This document shows, piece after piece, positions 54,349 through 64,000 of a stretch of DNA of 64,000 nt. The position numbers and the translations under genes were made by a program. This stretch comes from Zea mays (lineage: Eukaryota > Streptophyta > Magnoliopsida > Poales > Poaceae), in assembly GCF_902167145.1 (NCBI RefSeq), contig NC_050104.1, positions 95,429,849 through 95,493,848 of the forward strand, written 5' to 3'. Position 1 is the stretch's first letter. Each line of letters starts with the position of its first letter. Below the pieces are notes generated by a model that saw only the letters and a list, made by a program, of their open reading frames with translations, was not told the origin of the DNA and did not search any database.

Positions 54349-55521
54349 TCAGAGATCTGCGACTAATTTGTTAGGTTGGTTCTTCATCATTTTGTAGATG
54401 CCCTTCCTTCTCGCTACATGAACTAACTAATGACAGAGGGTGGAAGTGACCCATGAAGCTTGTCGTCAAGCTCACTACATGAACTAACTTTACTCAAACT
54501 GCTTGTCGTCAAGCTCACTACGTCAACAATATGAAGCTCAATAGGGTGGAAGTGGACCTTATAAGGCTGTTGGAGGCTACTTTATGGCAGCAAAATAGGT
54601 TAAACTTGTCTATGTATGTAACTGTAGCTAATATGAATATCTTAGATCATTTGTTTTCCATCCCGTGTAACTGATTTAAAGGAAAATAAGTAGTGCAGCC
54701 TCATTCTGTTCTTATTAGTGATAGAGAACAATCTCAGAGACTTAGACTATTTTGTTTTAGCACATGATGTCTGATTCTTCTATCAATCTGAGTTGGGTTA
54801 CAGTATTAGTGGTGTGGTGGTTATTTGTGCTCCCCCAAATGTTTTTAAGGTTCCCTTGTTTGAATGAAAAAGAAAAATAATCTTCTATATGACAACGGCA
54901 AACAAAATTGGGAAACTATTAATACATAATCCACTTTTTGCATTTTGCATCAATGTAAAAACCTGAAACCTGTACATGGAGTATTGGTCGCCAGTTAAGA
55001 GTACATTCTGATAAGCCTTTTGCATATTGCTGCTATTTATAGAGGTTTCAGGATTCAGGATTTTACACTGACACAGGTTTCAGGATTCAGGCTATCCTTG
55101 CATTCTTATCCACGGAATTCGATTTGGCTGATACTGGCATTGGGTTTCAATATTTTGTTAAATCTTTATGACTTAACATTATGATGAGCGACAAAACGAC
55201 CCAAAATGATAAGAATGAGGGCTTTAAGTGCTCCACTAACTTAGCCTCTAGGAAAATCAGTCAGGCGCATTATTTCAGGGTTCAGTCGGTCTCACAAACT
55301 GGGTTCTTCAGGTAGGTGATATTAAATTCCGTGGCATGAAATGATTTAATATAATCATGGCAATAAGCAGTATCTGCTTCTTTCGTAAATGTTTATTTAT
55401 TAAAAAAACTTGAAAAGATGTCTAGAATTGTATGGTTTGTTGTCTATGCTAATCATCTTTATTGATAAGGCTTCCAATATTTTTTGACACAAATATCTGG
55501 GCAAGCAGCACAAAGCCGACC

Positions 55522-55570
55522 ATGGCAGATATTATCGGTATCGATCTAGGCACACCGAATTCATGCGGGT
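55522..55570 (+). pseudogene. HSP70 N-terminal fragment
   Basis: ATG then ADIIGIDLGTPNSCG, the N-terminal phosphate-1 motif of HSP70/DnaK ATPases (IGIDLGTTNS). Only about 16 codons remain before unrelated GC-rich sequence with repeated GGGTTCCTGAA blocks. Too short to function. Confidence 0.6.
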
Positions 55571-56496
55571 TCCTGAAGGACAGATCGGCGGGTTCCTGAA
55601 ATGGCAGGTGCGGGACAGCGGGTTCCTGAAGGACAGATCAGCGGCACTGACGCCCCCGGCGGGGACGCGGCGGCGCTGGCGGCGCGCTACGCTGGGCTGG
55701 TGATCTCGATCGAGCGGATGGCGCGGTCGCCGCTGCTGATCTGCCATTCTCGCGCCCTTGCCCCGACACACGCTCACCACCAGCCCTCGCCAACCTCCGA
55801 CCACGTTCCCCACACCGCCCTCGCCAATCATTAGAGTAGTAGAGATTTATTTTATAATGCATGCCAATAGTTCAGGTTGTAGATAACTGTTTTATTTTCT
55901 TCAACAGTAGTTCATCTTCAATGATTCTGTACATGCTGCTAGATTATTCATGGTTATCATCTCCTGCACATGGCAATATCTGGTGTGATTGAAGAGTTTA
56001 TTCAGTGCTATGATAGGAGTATATGACTTAGTGAAAATTGTTAACGGTGGATATCCAACCAATGTTCCGTATTTCTATTGAAAACAGTTACGCTTGTATT
56101 TTATTTTGTTTGACACTTATGCTTGTATTTTATTTTGTTTAACATGGGCACAAACACTTACGCAAGTCACAAGATCTAATTTTTCCCCAAGACCATGCCT
56201 TATCACACATGCTACCTCTGGGTTGTGAAAAATATTTTCATTTTTGTAAATGTGCCTCAAGTCAATCGTTTGAATTTTATTAAGTCTAAAATACTTATTT
56301 GTTGTTTGTTTACCTTGGCCGACAATAAGAAGTTAAGAACACTACATGATAAACTGGAACACTTCAGGTTCAGCCTTGAGTGGGTTTGGTTTTATACTCC
56401 TATGGAGTTTGACACCGTCTGCAACCATTTTCAATTGATTCCGAGCTTTGGTAAAGGTTATGGTGAGTAAAGGAGTGATATGGGAATTGGGAAAGG
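55571..56496. other. GC-rich then AT-rich filler in Helitron 2
   Basis: 55570-55840 has three GGGTTCCTGAA(GGACAGATC) blocks and an Ala/Asp-rich plus frame (GGDAAALAARYAGLVISIERM) that could be part of a captured exon. No gene recognised after it. Confidence 0.35.
55827..55845 (-). other. Minus-strand Helitron 5' end inside Helitron 2
   Basis: Minus strand A/TCTCTACTACTCTAATGATT starting at 55845 matches the 5' ends at 35421 and 52826 for 13 bases. No 3' end on the minus strand was found below it, so this may be a truncated nested Helitron. Confidence 0.55.
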
Positions 56497-56590
56497 CCAA
56501 AGTGCATAAGAAGCCGACGGGTCCCTGCTCGCGCGCCTGTTGCTGGAGGAGCCCGCGGACGAGGATCCCCTTGTTTATAGACCTCGCCTT
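56497..56590 (+). pseudogene. Possible exon fragment
   Basis: The frame DGSLLARLLLEEPADEDPLVYRPRL is GC-rich in AT-rich surroundings. Identity unknown. Confidence 0.3.
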
Positions 56591-57221
56591 GTGATCTCTA
56601 CATCTTGTACAACTACACTGAGATTTTGTTTTTGGATCATGAAATGGACCGTACGTTGCATAACTTTGTATAATTTGCTAATAGCTTTGTGAAGGCAAAT
56701 GGTACCATGTGATCTGCTAACGCCACACACACCAACATGTCACCTATGTGATAACCATGGTGATGCTAGCACTATTCGCCCCTTTTTTGCCAAAAAAAAC
56801 TTGGACAAAATATTCAATGGTATTGTTAGCATATTACCACGCCGACTTGGTCATTCAGTAGTATTTACTAATTTGTGAGGGGTCTGTTCTTTTTTAACAA
56901 AAAAACTAAGATCGGCATGCTCATTACAGGTGAAAAGAGAAGCACATGAAAACTGAGTAGCGTCACAGACAATTCGATTGCCAGGTATCACCAATGTTCA
57001 GTTTACCATGCTATTTTCCAGAGTTTATAATGCAGATACTAGCTAATGAAGAGTTGATGCAAATAGTACCTACATGTTCTCTTGATTTTTTTTGATAAGG
57101 GAAATTTTATTGCTTCAAGATAATCATAAGTCACAACTCTCTTGAAAACAAAAACCTGACTACATGTTCTTTTGATACAATTGTCTTTTAATGTACCCCA
57201 GACGAAAACCTGGAAATGCGT

Positions 57222-57398
57222 CCCCGTCCCCATCCGTGGTTAGCTTGGCGCCGACAGCTTCCTCGTCTCCTCCTTCCACGCGCCCAACACCGAGGAGGAC
57301 GGCAACAAGGTCTAGGCCTTCCTCGCGGAGATGGAGAGCACCATCAGGGACCACCCGCTCTGGGCCAACGCCACCGACTAGGAGATCGACCACGCGCT
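57222..57398 (+). pseudogene. VPS9-domain protein fragment, exon 1 of 3
   Basis: The frame FLVSSFHAPNTEEDGNKV, then AFLAEMESTIRDHPLWANATD and EIDHALE, ending GAG/GTGAAG. Two in-frame TAG codons stand where Gln fits (CAG to TAG). It aligns by eye with the helical bundle before the VPS9 domain of plant VPS9a, the Rab5 guanine-nucleotide exchange factor. Confidence 0.75.
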
Positions 57399-57482
57399 TG
57401 AGGTGAAGCCCTACCCCTCACTGAATCACTGTTCCTTGTTTTTTGCCTCCATGTACCTGATGAGGCCTTTTTTGTGCGTTAG

Positions 57483-57653
57483 GGCCTGGAGAAGTATGTC
57501 ATGACCAAATTGTTCGACCGCACGTTTGGGACTTCCACTGAGGATGCCGTTTCCGACATGGACATCTTAGAGAAGATTGGTCTCTTGCAGCAGTTTGTTA
57601 AGCCTCATCACTTGGATATACCCAAGGTCCTGCATAACGAGGCATCGTGGCTG
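57483..57653 (+). pseudogene. VPS9-domain protein fragment, exon 2 of 3
   Basis: Acceptor GCGTTAG, frame GLEKYVMTKLFDRTFGTSTED ... LLQQFVKPHHLDIP ... NEASWL, donor CTG/GTAACT; exactly 57 codons. GLEKYVMTKLF and LDIP are strongly conserved in plant VPS9a. Intact in itself. Confidence 0.85.
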
Positions 57654-58047
57654 GTAACTCATTCTGAGCTTGAAGCATCCACAATGCGATTTCAGTCCTT
57701 GATGTTTGTCATAAGTTCTAAGGATGGGAGTAATTGGTGCATTTCACATTTTAATAGCATTGTGTGTTTGATCAAAATGAAGCCCCCAAAATAGTATTAC
57801 TTGGATATAAATTTGCTAGCCTCGATATTCAAAAGGGTGTCAATTGTTAAGCATTCAGCTCTATTTTCCCCCTCTGTTATCAATTATGCTCTGATTGTAC
57901 TGTGTATATTCAAGAAGTTGCTGGTTTTAATCATGTAAAATCCAAAATTTTAAATTATCCAAAGTTCCCATGAAAGAAATCGTTCCAGTGATACAGCCAA
58001 AGCTCATACTGACTGAGACCATTCTTTCTCTGCACATGCCACTTCAG

Positions 58048-58144
58048 CTTGCAGTGAAAGAGCTGCAGAAGATTAATTCCTTTAAAGCACCACGTGAGAA
58101 GCTTCTGTGCATCATGAGCTGTTGTCAAGTCATCAATAACAGCT
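58048..58144 (+). pseudogene. VPS9-domain protein fragment, exon 3 of 3
   Basis: Acceptor CACTTCAG, frame LAVKELQKINSFKAPREKLLCIMSCCQVINNS, donor CT/GTGAGT. This is the core of the VPS9 domain (ELQKIN.YKAPR.KL.CI..CC.VINN). The catalytic Asp/Tyr-containing exons after it are absent, so no exchange activity is possible. Confidence 0.85.
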
Positions 58145-58270
58145 GTGAGTTGAGAATTACACATAGGAAGGTGGTATCTTGTTCCTGATAGCCTTGGCTC
58201 ACTAGAGTTTTGTAGCATTGTGGTGCCTTGCATTACTTGTACTTAGGTTGGGGGTCCTTTATTCACTAGG

Positions 58271-58474
58271 ATGGATCTTCTGAAATTAGTGCTGAAGGAA
58301 CTGAAAATTGGCACACATGACATATTGCCTTCTAACTGGTACAATCTGCCACCAGATGTCTCACAGTTTTGGTGCCGATCGGCTTCCTGCAATGGAGAAT
58401 GTGAAAATCGAACCTGGAATGTAGGGCAGAAAACCACTACTGAGGCAGGTGGGGATAAAGATGGAGTCACATAG
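58271..58474 (+). pseudogene. Unrecognised ORF in Helitron 2
   Basis: 67 codons beginning MDLLKLVLKELKIGTHDILP with a plausible composition (SNWYNLPPDVSQFW), ending in a Gly/Asp-rich tail. It may be another captured exon. Confidence 0.3.
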
Positions 58475-59616
58475 GCTGGGAGTATGTGTTGGATCCCAAT
58501 GTTCTGTAGTTAGTGTTGAGGCTTGAGGTTTTAGAGCTGTAGTTTTGGGGAAAATGTGAGTTGTGACACTGATTTTTAACAACTGATGTGCTGCTCCAGT
58601 GCTCCGGGCAAATTCAGTCGGGCGTTATGCTAATGAAGATTATGTCAAAGGAAAATATGACCAAGGGTGAAAGGAGATTTATGTAGTTCCCTTTTAGTTA
58701 CATATTCGATTTTATTTTAAACAGGTACGGATGAGGGATATCCATGGTTAAGTTTGATGCTTCAGGACCAATATCGTTGCGTGTCGATGCTGGTGGTATC
58801 TACATTTTCATAGTTACAGAACAGGCTTCTGATTTGTTGTTTCTGCAGTAGATGCTACTATAGTCGATCATGATGATTCAAAATGTTCTTTTCACTCATC
58901 CGATTTTATTTTCCAATTTGGTTAGTAAACACATGGTGTAGTTTTAGTGCTTGTAGTGTCACATGAACCAACTTGTATGATGGTTACTATCGCTCAAAAA
59001 ACTACAGCACTGTATGACATTCCTATGTGGTAAATCCTAGGATAGTGTAGTGTCTTACATCATGTAAACTGTTATTTACGAAACTATGTAATACATAACT
59101 GGCTAAAGAACTACTAACTAAACATACATGTGTAGTTGCAAAAATACAGAACTGCCCAGGAAACAAATATATATTGGGATGGAAAAATCAGATAGATAAA
59201 TTTGAAAAAACTAGCTGAAAACACCATGCAGCAGCTGTTGTTGCATAATGCATTAGTCTTGTTTTTCCCCCTCTCCAATGCATAATGTATAAGTCCTGAT
59301 ATCAGATTTGCTTCTTCCTTTAGACATATGAGGTCAGGCTTGCTTGTATAGTTAAACAATTACCTTATGAGAAAAGTATAGAGAACTGAAACTCATAGCA
59401 GTAGCACTGGCATTGGCACACTTTAATCACTTCACAGTTCACAATGTTTATTTTTGCTTTGAAGGTGGTCTGTTTTTTTGCCAAGCGTGCATGCATGCGC
59501 CTTGTTAGTTGTGGTTCTAGGCAGGCAGGCGGACAATGCGTTCTGCAAGAAATTCATCTTCTTTTGATCTGCATGCAGACTGAAACAGTCCTTTGCTTGC
59601 GCCGAAATTCTTCCAG

Positions 59617-59704
59617 GATCCTTGCCCGGAAGTCAGCTCAGAGGTCGCGAGTGAGGAAGTTGCAGTACATCTCCGAGCTCGAGCGCAGCGTCACAACACT
59701 GCAG
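59617..59704 (+). pseudogene. bZIP transcription factor exon fragment, basic region damaged
   Basis: Acceptor ATTCTTCCAG, then ILARKSAQRSRVRKLQYISEL and ERSVTTLQ, donor CAG/GTATGC. This is the basic region and start of the leucine zipper of a plant bZIP. The invariant Asn of the N-X7-R DNA-contact motif is missing: relatives read ILANRQSAQRSR, here ILARKSAQRSR. A one-codon deletion fits. Even in a full protein this would not bind DNA normally. Confidence 0.8.
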
Positions 59705-59904
59705 GTATGCACGAGCATTACTATATATCGATACTATGATTCTATGAAACTTGTAAGGTATGATGCAATACAATCATCTTTATGCATGCACAGTGCTCGA
59801 TATGAACTGATCCAAAATATTTGTTCTCTCTAATTACATCCCTATGTTTTGTATCTTCTACTTAGAGTTCAATTTGAAGTCTACTAACATATCATTGCAC
59901 ACAG

Positions 59905-60013
59905 AAATGGTATGATACAACTGGAGTCCACCTTCACCATAGGCAGGCAACAATTATCCATGCTGATGATCTGCCATATTCTTCAAAGTCGTTTGAAAGG
60001 GCGATGTTTTCCC
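59905..60013 (+). pseudogene. Exon-like fragment of an unrecognised gene
   Basis: Acceptor GCACACAG, frame KWYDTTGVHLHHRQATIIHA then DDLPYSSKSFERAMFS, donor CCC/GTATGT. Coding-like with good splice signals, but not bZIP and not identified. Confidence 0.4.
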
Positions 60014-60454
60014 GTATGTATATTCCATTTGGTTGAACACATGTTCCTTTCTCTAAATTTTCACACTAATCTTTTTCTTCAGAACATGATGTTATGTTTA
60101 GGCTAATGATACAGATGATGAATTGAACAATGCTCTCTTTATAGTGTGTCTGATTGAACAATGCTCTCTTTATAACAAATCAGAACATTATGCCTTCTAA
60201 CATATACTAAATTTCAGAACCTGTGTCTGATTGAATTCTACACCAGTTCTTGGAAGAGAAAGCCTCACCAAGTCATCATCTCCAGGTTTGTTATTGTTTA
60301 GATGCAAATCGTCGTTAGTTAACTTTTTGTGTTGAAGTAACTGTTTGGTTGAGAAAATTGGTTGCCTATCTTCTATTTTCTCTGTTTTGTTATAGCACCA
60401 AGCTGATTTGTGTCTAATTTATAGGAACGATGTTAGCGAAAGTCAATTTAATCT

Positions 60455-60598
60455 GGTGCTGAACATTGAGTTGCAACAAATCATCGATAGAGACTGAGTC
60501 ACCGCAGCTAGAAACCACTGTCTCAAGGTGCTGAACATTGAGTTGCAACAAATCATCGATGGAGACCGAGTCACCGCAGCCAGAAACCATTGTCTCAA
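60455..60598 (+). repeat. 72-bp tandem duplication near the Helitron 2 end
   Basis: GGTGCTGAACATTGAGTTGC... to CACTGTCTCAA is present twice (60455 and 60527) with a few differences. Confidence 0.9.
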
Positions 60599-60860
60599 TT
60601 TGAGGAGATTTTCCATCTATGTTTGTTAGAAGGCATAATGCTATTTATCTCTTGTATTCGAACATTTGGCAATTAAGAAATAGAAGATTACTTCCCCAAT
60701 ATCCCTTCTTCCTAATCTCACCTTTCACGGCTTCTATGGAACAATCACTTACTATTACTGACTGACATGTCCACTCCTCATATGTGAGATATTGGGGTTG
60801 ATATATATGTTGTTCGTTTCCATGTACTTGTTATGCACTAACATTTATCGAATAATTTGT

Positions 60861-60891
60861 ACACTGTCGCAACACACGGACACTCACCTAG
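60861..60891 (+). other. 3' terminus of Helitron 2
   Basis: ACTGTCGCAACACACGGACACTCACCTAG then T; nearly the same last 20 bases as Helitron 1. Confidence 0.75.
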
Positions 60892-61918
60892 TGAAACATA
60901 TAGTTGTCTTAATGTACAGTATTATTTGTTGTTTCATAGTCTTTATAAGACAATTAAATGCTAGATATGTATAAGAGTATGAATTGTGAGCCACCACTTA
61001 GATGGTTCAGGTTTTAATGCATGTAATATCTCTATCAAGATACTGCTTTATTCTCTTTGCTCCTCACATGGTACATCATCTTTCTATTCTACATGCCATG
61101 TGTTAAATGAGTATATATGACACCATGCACAGGGAATAGACTTAGAGCAAGTATAATAAGGTAATGTATGTGGGATGCAAGAGATGCCACATAATATTTA
61201 TTTATGAAGACGTGGAAGAAAAAGAGAAATAGAGAGAGAAAAACACCGACTGAAAGCAGACTACTCACAGACTTTAAGGCAGTTTGTGAGAGAAAAGGGT
61301 AGACTCATTATTAAATATACAAGTTATATCATTAGATAGTTATTATATAAGTAGACTTTTAGAGCATCTCCAATAGATTCTAATATCCTCGTCCCAATCC
61401 AGATTTTAGGAAGAAAAAGGAAAAATAACCATCCAACAGTATTGTATCTAGTATCCCTATGTTCCCGTGTGCGTAAAAACTCGCGCCCGATGCGCAAATG
61501 TCCGCCGTCTCTGAAGCTCCCAATCCCCCTCTGTTTCTTCTCTTCTTTTCGTTCACGCCCTGTGTCAGTCAGTTTCACGCGTACTTGTCAAGCGCTCACT
61601 CTCCTCGGTTGATCTAGAGAAAGTTCTTCGTGGCTTGTGTTTGTCTCGGTCTCAGCAATAACAGGTCGTACATGATAAAGCAACCAAAAAAACCTGGTTA
61701 AATTCCTGCGGTACTGGCTCACAAAGATCTGGTTAGTCACTTCTTATCATAATAATTGCTTATTTCCATATTTAGGACATGAGAGTTATTTTTTTATTAG
61801 AAAACTTGTTTATTTTCAGATTTGGAACAATACTGTGTATGCGGCCGCAGGGCAACAAACACGATGAAAAAAGGCCTACGATGACCAATTCAAAAGTGTT
61901 TTAGGAAACATATCGGGC
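60892..61918. other. Intergenic between Helitron 2 and the terminal hAT
   Basis: No gene recognised. Contains MITE-like phrases (TTAGAGCAAGTATAATAAGG near 61144; AGAGCATCTCCAA near 61361), but I could not pair their ends. Confidence 0.4.
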
Positions 61919-63606
61919 AGTGGCGGAGCCATCCCCTAACCGGAGCCTGGGCACCATTATAAATTTCTAAATTGTTTCTAAAGTATATATTCAATATAGA
62001 CTAGTAAATTTCAAGAGAATAGATATAAAATACTAACATTCAAGCAAACAATGACTTAGTGCTAAAAAATTTAACCGTAGCACGGTAAATACCTCAAGAT
62101 GGTAGAGAACGAGGCAAATTCATCTTTCTAGTCTTCATGCCTTGAAACCGTCGCAATATGGTAGAGTCATCAAGTTCTTTGAATATTTCCCGCTCGATGT
62201 AGCACACCATCAAATGATTGAACCACTCATCAGCCATCTTGTTTCGTAAATTAGTCTTGATAATTTTCATCGCCGAAAATGCCCTTTCAACAGATGTTGT
62301 GGACACCGGTAATATTAATGCCAATTCAATAAGTCTATAAACCAATGGAAAGACCTTATGTTTCTCTGTCTCAACCATCTTAGAAGCCAAACTAGCAATA
62401 TCAGTGCACGTAGAGAATGCAGCATGCCTTCTTACTGAAGAATATAAGTCTGAAGTTGTTTTCTAATTTGTGCAAAGTCACTAGTAGAGAAATCAACATC
62501 ATAAATCTGAGCACCTCGAACAAGGCTATCTATATCAAACCTTGAGAAGTTATTCTTTGGATCAAGACATGAGAAACATGTCAATATCTCAATAGTGGAT
62601 TCTCCAAATCGATTATTCATATCAACACATATTTTATCAAGAACAACAAAGAAAATCCCGACACGATAATGATGAAGGAAAGTAGTAGTTTCATTTCGGC
62701 GCTTCGCACGACCACTGATTGGTATTTCATCCATCATATTTGGCACCGAAATATTCTTTAGCTCACAATATATCTTAGCCTCATCAAACACTTCATCCCA
62801 ACCACTCTCCCTCAATGTGGCTAATTGAGCTTTCACATCTTGGATTAGCTCCATAGCATGACTATATTTATATCTTTTCTTTGTAAGATATGAGAAAGCT
62901 CATTTGTGATAGCAAACAATTTTAGCATAAGCTTCATAATGAAAACAAACTCAAAAGACTCCATTTTCTCAAGCAACCCCGCAGCTGGAGAAGGACCACG
63001 AATATCTTTGTCAACCATCTCAAGCACCTCAGTTGCTGAGTCCCACATTAGCTCCAATCGGATAAGGGTTATGTGATGTGAACCCCATCTAGTGTCCCCA
63101 GGTCTAGCAAGACTGGTCTGTTGATGTTTTCATGTACCCAATTCAATCTCCAAGGAATCAAGTTGTCGCAAAATGTTGTTATGATGGCTTTCAACCAATG
63201 CATCTCTTCTTTTGCATGAAGCGCTTGTTGTGGTCACAATTAAAGAGACATACTCAAAGAAATCATGAATAGCCGAGCAACAACTAGAAACAGAAACAAT
63301 GACTAACTGCAACCGATGGGCAAAACAATGGACATAAAAAGCATGTGGATTTTCATCTAAAATCTTTTTCTGTAGCCCATTAAATTCACCCCTCATATTT
63401 GAAGCTCCATCATATCCTTGTCCACGTATCCTAGAGATGGATAAATTATACTTATCAAGAATGCCAAATAACGCTACCTTTAATGCTTCAGATGTAGTAT
63501 CAACGACATTGTGTAAAGTAAGGAATCGTTCCACGACCTTCCCTTTAACATCAACATACCTAAATCAAGGATAGTATTATGTCATACAACCTTGTAATTA
63601 TAAAAT
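61919..63606 (-). mobile_element. hAT element of the ZMYM1/TTF type, right end not seen
   Basis: Starts CAGTGGCGGAGCC, the usual end of this plant hAT group. It contains the matching transposase on the minus strand and is interrupted at 63607 by a Huck-like LTR. The opposite end is beyond the window. Confidence 0.75.
62095..63565 (-). pseudogene. ZMYM1-like hAT transposase, decayed
   Basis: An acceptor at about 63562 (TTGATTTAG) opens YVDVKGKVVERFLTLHNVVD. Next come the conserved core IRGQGYDGASNMRGEFNGLQ and HCFAHRLQL, a RPGDTRWGSH segment (about 63085), the middle domain, and the hATC end with LILPVSTTSVERAFSAMKII (about 62290). A stop near 63127, a frameshift near 62860 and others make it non-functional. 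The N-terminal TTF zinc finger is not in the window. Confidence 0.85.
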
Positions 63607-64000
63607 TGTCGGGGACCATAATTAGGGGTACCCTCAAGGCTCCTAAATCTCAGCTGGTAACCCCCATCAGCACAAAGCTGCAAAGGCCTGATGGGTGCGA
63701 CTAAGTCAAGGATCGGTCCATTCGAGGGACGCGATCACGCCTCGCCCGAGCCCAGCCTCGGGCAAGGGCAGCCGACCCCGGAGGATCTACGTCTCGCCCG
63801 AGGCCCCCCTCCAGCAACGGACACACCTTCGGCTCGCCCGAAGCCCAGTCTTCACCAAGAAGCAACCTTGGCCAAATCGCCACTCCAACCGACCAAATCG
63901 TAGGGGCATTTAATGCAAAGGTGGCCTGACACCTTTATCCTGGCGCACGCCCTCCAGTCGACAGAGCCGAAGTGACCGCAGTCACTTCGCCGCTCCACTA
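63607..64000 (+). repeat. Huck-like gypsy LTR (start only)
   Basis: TGTCGGGGACCATAATTAGG opens an LTR whose GCCTCGCCCGAG / CTCGGGCAAGG blocks are characteristic of maize Huck. It runs off the window. Inserted into the hAT element after AAAAT. Confidence 0.85.

Larger units (their letters stand above)
52826..60891 (+). mobile_element. Helitron 2, carrying several gene fragments
   Basis: 5' end A/TCTCTACTACTCTTTAATAGC; 3' end TGTCGCAACACACGGACACTCACCTAG followed by T at 60892. 8066 bp. It holds exon-like pieces of at least four different genes, all on the plus strand and all damaged. No Rep/helicase gene, so it depends on enzymes in trans. A further Helitron-type 5' end lies inside on the minus strand (55845). 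Confidence 0.8.

Noticed and set aside
57039..57393. Minus-strand ORFs over the VPS9 exon
   Set aside because: Shadow frames; the plus strand matches VPS9a with splice sites.

Overview
The window reads as a typical transposon-dense grass intergenic region, almost certainly maize (Zea mays) or a very close relative. The LTRs resemble the maize families Opie, Ji, Huck and cinful/Zeon. The Helitron ends, GGTCGCGGGTTCGA-type SINEs, Tourist and Stowaway MITEs and CAG-to-TAG decay also fit maize. I ran no database search; family names come from recognition by eye.

Layout. 1-9330: decayed retroelement sequence ending GGTGTTACA, interrupted by a nest of Copia elements (truncated Opie-like body, minus strand, plus a Ji-like LTR remnant). 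9767-26162: a small TRIM-like element (LTRs about 270-300 bp, tRNA-Met-type PBS) broken by an 11.6-kb Tat-lineage Ty3/gypsy element (10031-21649) and a 3.8-kb hAT transposon (21785-25555). 26963-33073: the best host gene, a GAMYB-like R2R3-MYB on the minus strand with three exons. Its first intron carries a decayed LINE, itself interrupted by a SINE. 33368-35069: a Tourist MITE and a small minus-strand Helitron. 35421-46683: a plus-strand Helitron carrying gene fragments (an aldo/keto-reductase exon and an unrecognised pseudogene) and interrupted by a very young Zeon-like gag-only gypsy element (38622-46017; TSD CATTG; one difference between its LTRs). 48058-49216: a solo Copia LTR with TSD GTGTC. 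52826-60891: a second plus-strand Helitron with fragments of an AdoMet decarboxylase, HSP70, a VPS9-domain protein and a bZIP gene. 61919-end: a decayed ZMYM1-like hAT transposon hit by a Huck-like LTR at 63607.

Most notable signal: both gypsy elements carry, between the gag/pol side and the 3' LTR, an antisense multi-exon gene with its own TATA box. The two antisense proteins are recognisably homologous in two domains. In the young Zeon-like element this gene is fully open across three exons (phase-consistent splice sites, about 982 codons), although the element has no pol at all. Second is an anomalous 235-bp duplication at the 5' edge of the Tat element, best explained by ectopic exchange between an occupied and an empty allele. 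Third is the pair of gene-fragment Helitrons with near-identical termini.
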